NCBI RefSeq assembly: GCF_021155775.2 | Contig: NC_060234.1 | Location: 20,174,526-20,238,525 of the forward strand | Direction of reading: 5' to 3' | Source of the DNA: Neodiprion pinetum | Lineage: Eukaryota > Arthropoda > Insecta > Hymenoptera > Diprionidae | Length of the DNA: 64,000 bases | Part shown: in pieces, positions 46,791 through 60,000 of the stretch | Layout: each line of letters begins with the position of its first letter | How positions within the stretch are numbered: the stretch's first letter is position 1 | Program-made: the position numbers and the translations under genes | The notes under the pieces: generated by a model | Database searches by the model: none | Seen by the model: only the letters and a program-made list of their open reading frames with translations | Told to the model about the DNA's origin: nothing

Positions 46791-47164
46791 GAGCATGCCA
46801 TGCAAAGTCCGTGACATTAATAATTCAGTTTTTCGATTGAACACATTAAAGATTATTGAAAAAGAGAGCTACGTTACAGAATTATCTAACATTTAATTGA
46901 ATGTATTTCCGAAGCATTGCACACCAATGAAGAATTCGTTGCGAGGTAAAAATTGTTTATTGTAGAGGATTCGTTCAATAGAATAAGTATTTTTTTTTTT
47001 TTATTTTTTTTTTATTTTTCTTTGGGAATCGCATTCATGTTCATCCATTTCAGGATGAGGATGATCCTGCATGCTCAACATTTTTACACAATTATAGAGC
47101 TTAGTTGGTTAAACCCGCGAAACAAACTGCTAAATTTTGTAATTTCGTTAACGGCTTTCTCTTG
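46791..47164. other. AT-rich intergenic stretch
   Basis: T-runs at about 46990-47020. No gene recognised. Confidence 0.4.
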
Positions 47165-47168
47165 TTAA

Positions 47169-47513
47169 GACGCCGCTGAACTGGCTTGTCATATATATAA
47201 TATTTCGTGATGTTATAAGCGGGGAAACTTCTTCGTTAAAGTGCATGCCGAAAATTTAGTTAGCTTTCCGTAAATATGGCTCACTTGAACGAGGAAATTT
47301 TCAGGTAACAGGAGCTCGTTCATGATTTTCGCTTTCCTTTTACGTCAATTTTCTGGTACAGCACGATACTAAGTCATTTTATTGGCCTATTCCGGTAGAT
47401 CTGACCAATTAAATCACTCGGTGTCGACTCTTTTAGTTCCACGTTGAATGTCCATACAAACTGTCATAGCGCTTATGCCGTCTCGAAATATGAGAAGCCA
47501 GTTCAGCGGCGCT
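47169..47513. mobile_element. TTAA-flanked inverted-repeat element
   Basis: Both ends carry CGCCGCTGAACTGGCTT followed by one variable base and TCATAT (left 47171 on; right, in reverse, from 47511). TTAA lies just outside each end (47165-47168 and 47514-47517). TTAA duplication is typical of piggyBac, Kolobok and ISL2EU elements. 345 bp, no transposase. Confidence 0.7.
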
Positions 47514-47517
47514 TTAA

Positions 47518-50500
47518 GCACGTTTCGAAGGATTACAGTGCCAAAATAATGACTTTTTTTTGTCTATATCTCTATCACGATGACAATGAGAAATTATTGA
47601 GATACGATTTATAGTAATGAAAATGATTGCCAGAAATCATTTTAATACATTTGATAGAGAGCGGACGTTGAATGAAATACCTAGCTATTTAGTCAATTAT
47701 ACTATTGATCAAATATGTAATTTCAAATAATTTTCATAGTCCGTGCTTCTTCATCTCAGGGTGCCATTTTTCATTGTATAATTTTTTAATTTCATCACGA
47801 CTTTCAATGTATTGTGAGAACCGTAAATATACCTGAAGGCTTCATTGCGTATTATGGTACAAGGCTTGTCACAAGCAGTGTGAATGTCAGGTGTTCATTG
47901 GTGATTATATTTACAAATTCTTTTATTCTGATTGGTTCAGTATATCTCAAAGTATGTTATACAGCATGAATATAGTAGGTAAACATACAATGTATAATAA
48001 TCCTCTAGTAAAATATGAACTGTACTTTTTATTTGCAAAATACCTTAGATAATAATGTTTTAAAATGCAATAAATTGAAATTTTCTCTTCCGTTAAGGTT
48101 TGAATTGGAAGACATAATTTTCGCATTGATTATTTATGCACTAAAATTTCTCTTTTGAAAGCGCTCTGGTCAGTCAACACGTCGTAACATTTTCGTGCAC
48201 CAGTTGATTCGATTATTTTACTTCATTCTTCTTCATCCCATCAAATGAAATTATTCATTGAAACGCATCTAACATTTCGAATAGAAATGGGGCATTCCAT
48301 GCCAAATCGCCGAGATTTTAATCCCACTATTACTAATTTGGTTAAAACTTTTTCAGACTACGTTCCATTTTCTCTGCATCTTTTCAGGCAATCGTATTCC
48401 AGTTATGAATATTAAAACCTTTTCATTGCATACTTGGACCGTTTTTGTAATTTTCAGAAAATTATAAAACATTGTATTTCTGATATCGATTTTATCTGCA
48501 AGACCAGTCCTATGCTTATTTTAAGGTCGACCTCATGGTGGAGTCGGTTACTTTCTCATGTTTGCAAACACTGAGATTCTTCAAGCGTTTAATTTTTTTC
48601 AATTTGGGAATTGCGATAAAAAGTTTTAAAAAATCAAAACGATGAAATAAAAATTGAACCCTTCATAGTGATTCCAAATGATCACTATAAAAAATTCGAA
48701 TTTTTAGAATCTTTCAAGAGGTTCAAAAATAGACGACCCAGATAAAAGCTGCAACTTTCACAACTCAGAGACGATTGAATTAAAGAAAAATAAATAAATA
48801 AATAAAACGTAGGTTCTCCTCTTACAAGTGAAATTTTCATCCAAAATTGAAAATAGTGAGGTTCAAAACTCCGAGATTAGGCTGCTCTCTATTGTTTGCC
48901 GAAATAGAATCAGATACAATATAAAAATGAATGTATTTTTTTTTTTTTTTTTTACTACTTTCCACATTCTTACTACAATTTACGTATTTTATTGTTTGCT
49001 CAATTGTGTTAATTCATAACGTGTGGCAGAAAATTATATATATAAGTCTTATTATACACAGTTGTAGAGATAAATACATACTTATAGCTACTTGTAACTC
49101 ACAACTTAGCGTGAGGCCCTAAGAATTACGTTTAGGTATAGTGATATACTGTTAATTTAGACAAATTTAGTGTTACTATACAAACATGTTGAATGTAATA
49201 TTTATTTTTGAAATTTGTTTTACTTTCGTTCATTATACGCATCTGCTCTGTGGTATCTCGTTAAATAAAATAAACAGCTGTGTTCTAACTAGATTTACAA
49301 TTTTTTGTCATAGTGTCAGGGTCTGCCGAAAATTCAAATGCCAGCTGTTTCGATTATTCACAATAAATATAAATAATAAACTTTTGCGCGTAATATTTTT
49401 GCAAGTATTTCGGATATGCACAAAATTTACCTGATCCTGAAAAATATACTACAAAGTAGATCTGCAAATTTAATCTAGCAGATACTATACGACATATAGT
49501 ATCGGGCTATTCCACCTGTAAGATTACAGGCTTGCAAGATAATCTTATATTATTAGTTTATGAATTACGAAGTAATACTTATTTGTAATTCTAGTACGTA
49601 TGTTACAATACTGTATAACGGTAATTATATGTATAATTACATTTATTAATTAATATTGAATATTAAAAATAATAGCATACAATCCATTCTTGTACATAGA
49701 ATACGTAAATCCATTGGACTTGCTACAGATGAAAACCTTATGTACCACACGCCACCTCACCTATGAATAATAAATTTTTTTTAATAAAACCGAATTCTCA
49801 ATTTTCAACGTTTATCGCTATAGTCCATTCGCATATTTTTCACCTGATTTAGCAATTCGTCGTACATAATTATTTCATTATTTGAATACATGTATTTGCT
49901 GGTTTGTCTGACGTTAATGAATGTTTATGACGCTTTTGCAATGGAAGGATTACACATCGGTAAATAGTAATAAATTCCAGTGAATCAGAGTTGAAAACTA
50001 TTCGGAGTTTTATTTGGTATGAAGTATTACATCCTATTCTCATTGTCAGTGACAAATTAAGAAAGTTACTTCTTGAGAGAGATGAAACGGAAAAATTAAC
50101 CAGATTCTGGATACACTTACAAGATATAATATTAGGAAAGGATAGAGATTAAGGAGATTGGTGAGCACTTCTCAGGGGAAGGCGGTGAGAGGGGTAAGCC
50201 TATTCTTATACACAGGCCCAACCGATGGTCCTCAACGTCGTTCTCAACTAATAAAATTAAAAAAAAAAAAACTTCAAAGTAAAGGTTTTTGGCAGCTTAC
50301 TAATGCGGTATGCATCGTCTGTCATTTCATCACTTTTGCCAAATCAACTGAATTGTATTTCGCTATTATATCATATAATTCCGGAAAAGTATTTTATGAG
50401 CATTCGCTCGATGATTATGGGTAAAAAATTGTGCAAAACACTTAGTATTTTTTACTGTTATTCGAAAACGATACAGACAAAGATCATACTTCATACTTTT

Positions 50501-51180
50501 TACCATTTACATAGTTTTTCATTGAGATTCCTACATTTTTTATTCTTCGATATTATGCAAAAACTTGAATCGCGAGACTACATTCTAATTTTCCTCACCA
50601 ACCTTCTAAACTAAAAAATCGAAATTTTGTCTAATCGTAGACAGTTATTAATCGACCACACATTTTTCCTATCAATCGATTACTCAGGAGTACCGATTAA
50701 TTTTCAATTAACTGAATTGAAGCATTTCCATTTAATAAGCATTTCCCGATTATTTGGCCTTTCAATTAAGTGTTTTTTCTATTAATTCAATGTCCTGTGC
50801 AATACGCATGTAAGCCCCAGGAGGGTGGGGGGGGCCCATCCATTCAGCTATCCTTGCGAAAGTTAAAAAAAAATTTATTTAAATTATGTGTCTGTTGTAG
50901 AATTGACGTGTAATATATGCCAAGAGGCATTTAGCAAGACAGTTTTGATCAACATCCTTCTGCGACTTTCGATCTACCCACCCTCTACTTACCCTTTACT
51001 CACCAGCTCACCCTCCGAACTAGCCCATTATGCAAACTTTTTTTTCCCTTGTCTGCCCGGTTCAAAATTAGAGGCGTACTCATTATCATGGATTCTTCAA
51101 GTTTTAATGGATTAGGAGTTATCAAATAATCATACTTAAAATCTGACATAAAGTTGAATAATTCCAACAATAGTCATTTT
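47518..51180. other. Gene-poor AT-rich region
   Basis: No exon recognised. A GGGCATTCCATGCCAAATCG word at about 48289 resembles GGCATTCCACGTCAATTCGA at 62838, suggesting a dispersed repeat. A T-run lies near 48936 and a G-run near 50825. Small open frames appear to be chance. Confidence 0.4.
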
Positions 51181-51236
51181 CTTACCTAGGGCGTAAAGTA
51201 TTACGCCCGTGGTGCGAACAATATTTTTCGTCTCAT

Positions 51237-51870
51237 GTAGGCGTAAACGGTATTTACCGGTTCGTTTCGTGTGTGTTACGGACAAAACCAGCTCGAGGAC
51301 GATTTTAGTCGTTGTTTACGTCCATATAGAGACGCCTTGTTTTGATTATTAGTTAATGGTCAGAAAACTAGTTTTGTTTATACAAAGGTCCCTTGAGGAG
51401 AGCATCCACCGCGTAGAGTGGTGGCAAGCGACTGACATTGGGGACTTAAGGGTCGTCCGCCACGTAAGCAGATGAGGAAGATAATAAACTGTTGCAGAGG
51501 CGGTGGCATAGCCCCGTGGCATGAGGCGGATTGTAAAGGTGGGCTCGCTTGGCAAACGTTTGGATAGTAGCGGGACCAGACAACTAAACGCATGCGCCGA
51601 GGACAGCAGAGCGCATGCGCCGACGATGGGCGAGCGACCGGGAGAAAGAAGAGGGGGAAGAAGCCTGAGGCCAGCAGCAGCAGCGGCAATGTCAGCTCAG
51701 TTTTGGTTCACACTTTGTACTGCGCACAAGGAAGCTCTCCCCTAATAAAGACACTACCAACTCGACATTTTCGTATCGCTGACTCGCTCCTCACCCACCC
51801 ACGAACTCCGTCTTACTCGCGGGCAGGTCGTGCGAATAACAGTGTGCGTAAAATCCCGCTTTACGCCTAC
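51237..51870. mobile_element. Short inverted repeat split by an LTR insertion
   Basis: GTAGGCGTAAA at 51237-51247 and TTTACGCCTAC at 51860-51870 are exact reverse complements. Related flanking words also pair (ATTTTTCGTC left, GACGAAAAAGG right). The solo LTR lies between them, so an older small palindromic element was probably interrupted. Confidence 0.5.
51274..51841 (+). mobile_element. Solo LTR with 5-bp target duplication
   Basis: The 568-bp unit starts TGTTACGGAC and ends GCGAATAACA (TG...CA with TGTTA/TAACA terminal inverted repeats). It is flanked on both sides by the direct repeat GTGTG (51269-51273 and 51842-51846). An AATAAA lies at 51744-51749 in the right third, where an LTR R region would be. 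GCATGCGC palindromes at 51588-51598 and 51610-51621 lie upstream of it. No internal retrotransposon domain is present, so it arose by LTR-LTR recombination. The five-base duplication fits BEL/Pao, Copia or some Gypsy elements; the superfamily is not decided. Confidence 0.75.
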
Positions 51871-54800
51871 TGTGACGAAAAAGGAATTATAAACTAATAC
51901 CTAGAATGATTAAAATACTCAACAATATGCTTGCAGTATTTGCAATATACAATCATTGCGACAAGTATATGCAGGTATATCTTAACAAATGCTTCACACT
52001 TTATCCAAAACACTGGTGATCCGTATGTAGATTATAGAATGATTTTGTACCTTTCCCCTATCACAGGCTGAGGGGGAACACTTGGATCTTGTTAATTATA
52101 TCGAAATGAAGCGTTTGAAGTCAAAACTCTTTCCTGCCGGGTGCCACAAGTATTCCCGCTAAATTGTTGAACAGTGTTAAAGCACCTGCCAGGAATGTGA
52201 TGACGATGACGATGACTGTTGTGCATCATTTTAGTGAGCTCAATATTGATGCAGAGGTAGAATTGTATTATCCAGGCAGCATTAGCGTCTTAACCTCTCA
52301 TTTTCTTTCTCGACGCTGTCTTTTCGCGGATCGCTCGTGGGAAAATTAGGTTGAACGGGACGTAGGAGAAATACAAAATAACAAAGTAAAAAACATTCTT
52401 TAAAAATCTAAATTCAACCATATTGCGAGCCTTGACTTTTCATCGTGGCGGTTCTTAACATGCATTGATGAAGTGCAATGTTGCAAATTATATTGCCAAA
52501 AATCGTTTGATAGACTGGAAGTAGGTAGCTATATATAAGTTATGGTAAAATCATTGCAATATTCGATTACGAAGGAAATAATTCAGTTGAATCACTGTCA
52601 ACTAAGTTTGTATTCGATTCGGAGATGTTACACTGGTCTACAAAAAAAAAAAAACTTCTGAGTCTCCTTATTATTATTGTATATAATTATAATAAATTTG
52701 ATGCTCTTGTATCGAAATATAGTAATAAAAAATATGTACGACGTATACTTTTAACGTAATGTTTTATGCAACAAAATGCTATATTTGCTCACAAAGTATA
52801 ATAAAACACTAATGATAGCAACGATATTTATGAAAAAAAAAGTTGTGAAGTTGAAAAGTTTAAACATTAAAATCGTCAGAAAATATATCTACTAGTCTAA
52901 TTCTAGTTATTACGTAGTTTTATTTCTTTTCACGAAGTCACAACCAGAACTGCGCAATCGCATACATTGGCTCTACATACATTTCAGAGGTGTGAAAACA
53001 GCGTTAAGACGATATCTTTCTTTCTATTTCTATCATGGTTTTGCATGCGCTTACATACAGACACTATTTAAATAAGTGAAAGCAGTGTAAATGCAAAAAC
53101 AAAACACAACGAATTCTGCATTTTGTACAATAAAAAAATCATATAACGTAATTTATACGTCACAGCAAAAAAATGGAAAACACATATAGATTCGGCAAAT
53201 TATGTAAAACCTTTATATCTGTAATATTTCATTTGAAGGAGGATTTTGTTGCAGACTTGTGTTATCGGTGTTTTGTATCTTCTATTTTCTCCAGAAAAAG
53301 TAATCTGGCTGTCACGTTTTGTTGTAGATATTGCATTTTTTTCCTCAACGTGCGATACGTTTATCCAGTCTTCGTTGAAGGGATGACACACGTATTTTAG
53401 ATAGCTAATCAGTATATCCTCGTTGCTGGTGAAGTGTTGAACTATATTTTGACATGTTTCGTAAGATGAAGCTCATCAGTGGTGATTTTGATTAAATATG
53501 AGCTTATGCGGATAACATACAAGGACAAACAGTACCGTGTATTTACAGAGTGCATTATACCAAAGTTCGCAAACACCGTACAGCTTATCAATATTTCACT
53601 CACGTAGCTACAATCGTTGGCTGAGTAAGCTCACATGAGATTCCGTAACACCGACAGGTAAGCCACCGAACTTCTTATTACCTGTAAATATGTACATTCA
53701 TTTTGAAATATGCACGATGACACGGCGTAGGCGTCATTTAGTCGCCGGAATCGCCTGGCTGCTGTAGTCAATTTTCAGGGACTCGATTTTATGGTTAATG
53801 AAGAATAGATTGGGGATGTGACGAAAGATTTATCGAAGCTTAAAATAATTTACTTTTTATACGCCGCAAACTATAGCAGTGTAACTTATTTTGTTTACGA
53901 TATTGTTACATTAAAGTCCACCAATCGTATATCATTTGACAAATTAATGCCATCAAACTGACGGCAGATGAAAAACTTGACTCAGAGGTGTCAGAAATTC
54001 TGCAAAACATCTAGTTTTAGTTTCGGATGTGATAATGACTATCAATAAGCTGAAAATCACAGGTGTGCTAACCATGTGTGAACGAATGTCCTGAAAAATG
54101 TAAAAATAAAGACAAAGCTAAAACAAAAGTAAGATATGGCATAGAACTCGCCATAGCAAATGTTTAGACCGAACTTATCCTTTCCTTTCCCATTTCCGCG
54201 CGCGCTTTCTACCCCGTCTGATACCCGGAAACTCTAACGCTACCAGCAAGCCGCGGCAAGTTTAGTCGTTAATCGCGAAAGATGGCGCTGATCGCTGGAT
54301 GAATAGCCATAAATAACCGGGAATTGAGACTCGGAGTCTCAGTCTGATCGAGTCTACGGTAACGATAACATCGCCGCGGATCGTCTTAGGTATTCTCATT
54401 TTCCCATTCCCTCAATTGAGTCTCTGTTCATCTCCTCTCCAATTAAAAGTTCACGCCTTCAGGCCTCTGAATCTCACGGCGGCTCTCCGCATGCGAGACA
54501 AAACCATTGATAGTACAAATCACACCTCATACACTCCTGACACGACTTTATTTACGATATAATAAGGGGTTTTTTTGCCTCAGCGGCTTTTCCCCTGCGA
54601 GTCAATAAATTGCAATAATTTTCTTGGCTCAATCGAGTGTTTTGATTACTTTATTTCGGCCCAAATCTCATCCTCCGATCGTTATTTTTTTACTATAGAA
54701 TCACGGAAGCCTTCCATGTTGGAAAGTTTTTCGACTCTACGGCGAATGTAATAGCATTGGAAAATTTGATGAATCTGAAGATTTTTAAGTTTCGCCTGAC

Positions 54801-56885
54801 TATTTCTTGATAACCACAAGTCATGCAGTCAACTATTGACTCCAAATACGCTCTCTTCGTCGAGATGAAAAAAATCAGAAGCCGAAAATTCAACATATTT
54901 TTCCATAACGCATCTGCATATTTAGTACAACTGTGGATGATTTTACCGTATTTTGATTTTTGAGCCATTTGTTTAACTCCGAGAAGAATTTTCGGATTAA
55001 CTCATGCGTCGACAAATACTGTTACAAAGGGTGAAATCACCCGTTTTGCCCCCTTTTAATGATCTAGTAGTTATCATAGATAAAAGACGTTTATAAACCT
55101 CTTGTGTCTTTAAAAAGAATAAGGTTGCTGCGTCAACCAACATTATTGTAAAAACAGTCTTGTTTCAGACTTAAAACGAGAAACACATATCTTGAAATTA
55201 AAGCTTTTTCACGACATTTTATTTACGCCTTTGATTTTGGCTTGATAATCAAACTCACGGATCCATATTTATCTCCGTAACGTCTAAGAACGTTACAATA
55301 CATTTAATGTCAGGTGACTTGTACAAAATTCATTCCCAAGCAAAATAAGCTATAATTCATTAAAATACAACAACAGGCTGGTTTTCAGCGCTAAAAATGA
55401 TTACACAATAATAAAAGAATCTAACTGGTCTAAAATGATTTTAAAGATTTAGACTCCTTTCGTTGAAATTTACATAGGATATATTACAAATTTTGTCATT
55501 GAGAAGAATGATTCTTTAAATCAAATCCACCTTAATAAACTTTAGCTAAAGCTTCCGAATCTCCGTTGCATAATTTTTTTTTTTAAACAATCTTTGCTTA
55601 GACTGTTAATCGCGGTATATCCTTAATTATACGGTAGTCGACATAACGTCAATCATACATGTAAGTGCTACATCAAACTCTCTTACGCCTGTTGTGGCTT
55701 TCAATATTTACTCAACATATTTTATATATATCCTGTTCATTTTGCAAAACTACTCTCCTTTCCTATCGCGAGTTTAAGGTCGATTTATTGCTTGGCAATT
55801 TATGAAACAATATTTCTGAAATTGTCTTGTCATACAAAATATTTGAGGTAAATAGTCTCGACTTCTAAAATTAATGTCATGTACATACATAGATGTAGGA
55901 AGTGAATAGTCTTGCAAGACGGTAAACAATTGAATGGATAAACGGTATCTATAATTTAAACCCTGTTGACACTCGCGCTGACTTACGTTACCAGCATAGA
56001 AATATTTCTTTCTGCGTCAACAAACGCCGTCATCGTTCCTACGTCATTGGAAATTACTTTCATCTCTTTTTTCTCGACTCCCCGAAACCCTTTGAGCATG
56101 GTTGTCACGTGACCTGTGTAAGGTTATTTACGCGAATCGGGATAATTTTGTACCAAAACTTGGATTCGATTTGGAGTTTTCCGTAAAATGTTTTTAATAT
56201 TGTCAGAAAGTGCGCTTAGTGCTAAATAAATATCGTATAGATTTTTGATCCATTTATTTCACTCCGAGACGAGTTTTGTGGTTATATTTTGCAAATTATT
56301 CGATCATCCGTCCATATGATAATTCATCGGTTCTAACTGACCAGAGCTCATTTCCCAACATAAAAGCGACTACACCATAAAAGATTTCAAGTTATTAAAA
56401 AACCGATATTTTATGAAAAAATGGGATGGATTGTCGTAAATACTCTGTAATTGGACACGTGACCTAGCACTAAAAACACCTGATTAAGACAACTGTAGTT
56501 TATGTCTTCTTATGCCACTTTAAAAATTGTACGGTCACTTTTGTCAAAATTTGATGAAAATTGGTCCAGTAATTGCTGATATCAACGGTAAATAAAAAAA
56601 ACCACTCTCTATATGATATATAATATACGGACATGTGTATAAAATTGTGCACATGATAGTGCTTAAATACCTATACAACGTATAATCTTCCTTTCTCTCT
56701 GCACGTGTACCTGCCTCACAAATTTGAATGTATTTTCATTGTGTCGAGGTCAAGTTTTTGTGAAGTTTTTCAAGCATTTTAGTTTCAAAGCGTAGGTTAC
56801 ACATTTCAAAGAAATCTTCAGTGTTTCGGAAAAAGAGAATCTAGCAAATTGTGCTACGATATTACGATAATTTGACAAAATTTAC
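51847..56885. other. Gene-poor region between solo LTR and receptor
   Basis: No exon recognised. A CpG-richer segment at 54180-54620 contains GAGACTCGGAGTCTC (a short stem-loop) and ATGGCGCTGATCGCTGG, but no ORF or LTR termini could be fixed. Confidence 0.4.
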
Positions 56886-56891
56886 ACGTAC

Positions 56892-57047
56892 GTCGGAAAA
56901 TCTTGACAAGGAAAACACGTAAAATTTTCCAGCGGTTAGGTGGAGCGGCTTTTGGGACTGAATGATGCATGTAACAAACATCATCGACTCTTTTGTCGGT
57001 AGGTTGTACCACCGGCAGTTGAAAAATGCATTCCGTAATTTAACGTT
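56892..57047 (-). CDS. Odorant receptor C-terminal-region exon
   Basis: Acceptor TTCTCATTTTCAG at 57048. Reads NVKLRNAFFNCRWYNLPTKE, then QSQKPLHLTAGKFYVFSLSRF. This is the (A/N)..C.WY.L...K..M....RS..P..LTAGKF..(L/F)SL..F block of TM6-TM7. The donor is ambiguous (GTACGT after 56892, or GTAAAT after 56886). Without splicing, the frame ends at 56862 with a non-family tail. Confidence 0.8.
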
Positions 57048-60000
57048 CTGAAAATGAGAATCAGGTGTAAAAATAACGTCGGGTAATTTGATAAATGACT
57101 TTGCAAATTTACTCAACGACTGGAGAACGGCAAAGTGGCGATAAACGGAGTATGTCAATAATCATAGATAATGGTATCGTATGTTTGTGTCGGCGGTAAA
57201 TCTTGGAAATTATTTAATAATAGATTAAGCAGGCCTGCGATGGTTTTCTCCTACAAAACTGAGTAGTAATTTCGGTAGGTATTGGGTACGAATCTATAAA
57301 ATAAATATTGAAAAAATTCTGTCACGTAAATTTTCTGAGAATTTATTGTTCTGTATTCTTAGTACTCCTAGAGTTAACTTCTCAATTTCTGTGTTGCACA
57401 TATGTATTAATGGTACTGTTGATATTTAAATATGGCGTAGACCATACAAAACCGTGACCCCGACCATTTTTGATTTTGTTGAGAATTTGTAATTTTTTTT
57501 CCTTACTGAAAGCAGTGTTTCGGAGTTTTTTTTAGATTTTTGTTTCAACCCGTCTAGACACGATAAATTTTTTTTTTAATTGCTCATAGCTTTTTCAAAA
57601 ACATATATCAATATCAAATGCTATGTCTTTTTTTTCGTTTTGAACTGTAGTTTCATAATTGACCACTTTTCACGAGATATTTTTACAAGTACTAAAAAAT
57701 TCGTAGGTTGTGATATTCATAACTTGTACTTTTTACTATTTTTTACTGCGTGTGAACCAAGGAATCATGTTTCCTTCTTGAATTAACATTGCAAGTAGAA
57801 TGATTTGATTCCATATTATTCTTTTTCAATTTATTGAAGTGGTTTGTACACATTTACATTTTTGCGTGAATATTAGTGTTCGTTTCCGGTTCATATTTTA
57901 CTGATTCAAAGCTTAGAATTTTTTTTTATATAATACGTTGGGGATATTTGAATCGTTTGCACTAGAGTACCTTTTTATTTCTACATTGTCGTTATTTTGA
58001 GGGATGGCGAAGTGAATTTTTCGTATTGCTGGAATCGGCCTAGCATTGTTGTGAAACGGTTTGTCAAATCAAGTTTCATTGCCTGACAGTGCTCTTAATG
58101 GTCGGGTTCACGGGTTGGTCGGTTTCGTATGGACTGCCCCATGTCCATGTACCCTCACTATTGTAGTAGTTGTTTGGGGTGATTTTAAGCATATTTAGAG
58201 CAACGCAAGTAAAAGAGAAAAAAGAATGAACAGAAGTTTTGAAAAAATTAGAAAAAGGTATCGTAAGTCTTTTCGATTTGTCTACTTCTTTTAAGTCTCG
58301 TTTAAAACTAATGCTGTTCATTTTATACATAAGCATTCAGTTTTGTATTCGTTGGATATTTTTTTTCACAAAAATTAAAAGTTTTATTTCGCAGGCCCGT
58401 GTATTTTACACACTCCCGACTCACCTCGTTCGTAAGACAATCGCCGATGTAACAATAAACGAAGAGTAATACGACCACCGAGAAGCCGTAAAGTGAAAAA
58501 TTAAGTAAGTCCGTCTCTTGGCCTTCGGTTGTGTTCTGAAAATAGGTTAACGTAGAGTTTCTATACCGGGGCTAAAGACTATTTTTCCGTACCAGTGATG
58601 CTGGTACAGGTATAACATTTTACCACTGTTGTAATTAGCTCTTGAGACATAATTATCATTTCCTCGGTGTTGTGTAAGTCGGAGATTGTGTTTTGTACTG
58701 CACGTCGGCAGTACTCGGGCTGTTATGTATGACCCTTCTATTATATCGATTTTGGTCGTACATAGTACTTCAAACAAAACTCTGCATTTTTATTGTAACC
58801 ATACGACTGCACGTGATCAGCTGCTCAATAAATTTGTGATGAACTTAATGACGAAGCTTACCTTTGGGAACACGTTTCTTGCACAACTCTGAGTTGGGAA
58901 TTACAGTACAATCTCGTTACAAGAGAATTTCCCCTTCATTCTGCTTGACCGAGTTTTATAGGTTCTACCATTCTACTGATTAAACACGTTCACAGAGAGA
59001 ACGCTCCGGCAACGAATTTTTTGGAATCCTATTCCCCTAACCGCCCTGACATTCTCTTATAACGACCAAATTAGCGAATCTTTCAATTTACGTAAATATT
59101 AAAATTATCCACATTTTCCGATATTCTCAAGGTATTTTTAAAAACCCGCCGGAATGGTCTGATGTTTGATCCGTGAATCGCTCATCCCATAAAAAGAATC
59201 ACACTTTTTCGATGCTAATTTGTCAAATCCACTGAAATTGGTATTATTCTTTTTCATACGAAAATCCAGATATTTAAATAATATATCGCGTGAAAATAAG
59301 TAGTTTAATCCACCACTTGTCATTCAGCAATCCCGAATAAAATTCTCAATATATCTTCCATATTCAAATGTTATGCCACGTTATAAGAGGTACACGATCT
59401 GAAAGTGTTTTCGATGCAAAAAAAGTCAAAATTTTCTCAAATATCGTAGAATAAAATCGATCTAATCGATTATATTATTTACCATTGTCAAGCGATTTTG
59501 AAGGAAGCATCGATATCAAAGATTTCGTTTATAATTCAAGTATTTAATATTTTCGTAATTTCAAAGAGATCTTCGCAGACTACGAACATAATAATTTGGC
59601 AAATACTCAATTTACAACTATCTCGTAATAAAATGAATGAAAAGTGTCGATTTTCGACCGGCCAACTTCGTTCAAAAACAATGGAAAAATTAAAAATCAG
59701 TACCGTTCGTTTCTCGCTATGAATAGCTTATCAAGTGATATTGGTGGAGACAAAGTTGAGATGATTGAAATTGTTACCGCGAGTACGCTGTATCCAAGAA
59801 AGCATATCAGAAAGGTGCCACCAAACAGTTGCCCTAGAAGAACGGTATTGAAGGCGTCTTCCAGCGACCTTGCCATCCTGTTAAAGTGACCAATACAAAA
59901 AAATTTCATCGCGCGATCAAGCCGAATATTCATCGAACTTCCACAGCTACTGATAATTATTGTAAGAATGATTGAGTCAGTCAAGTTTACATACCTAATT

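Noticed and set aside
54180..54620. CpG-richer patch considered as an LTR
   Set aside because: No TG...CA termini or flanking duplication could be found.
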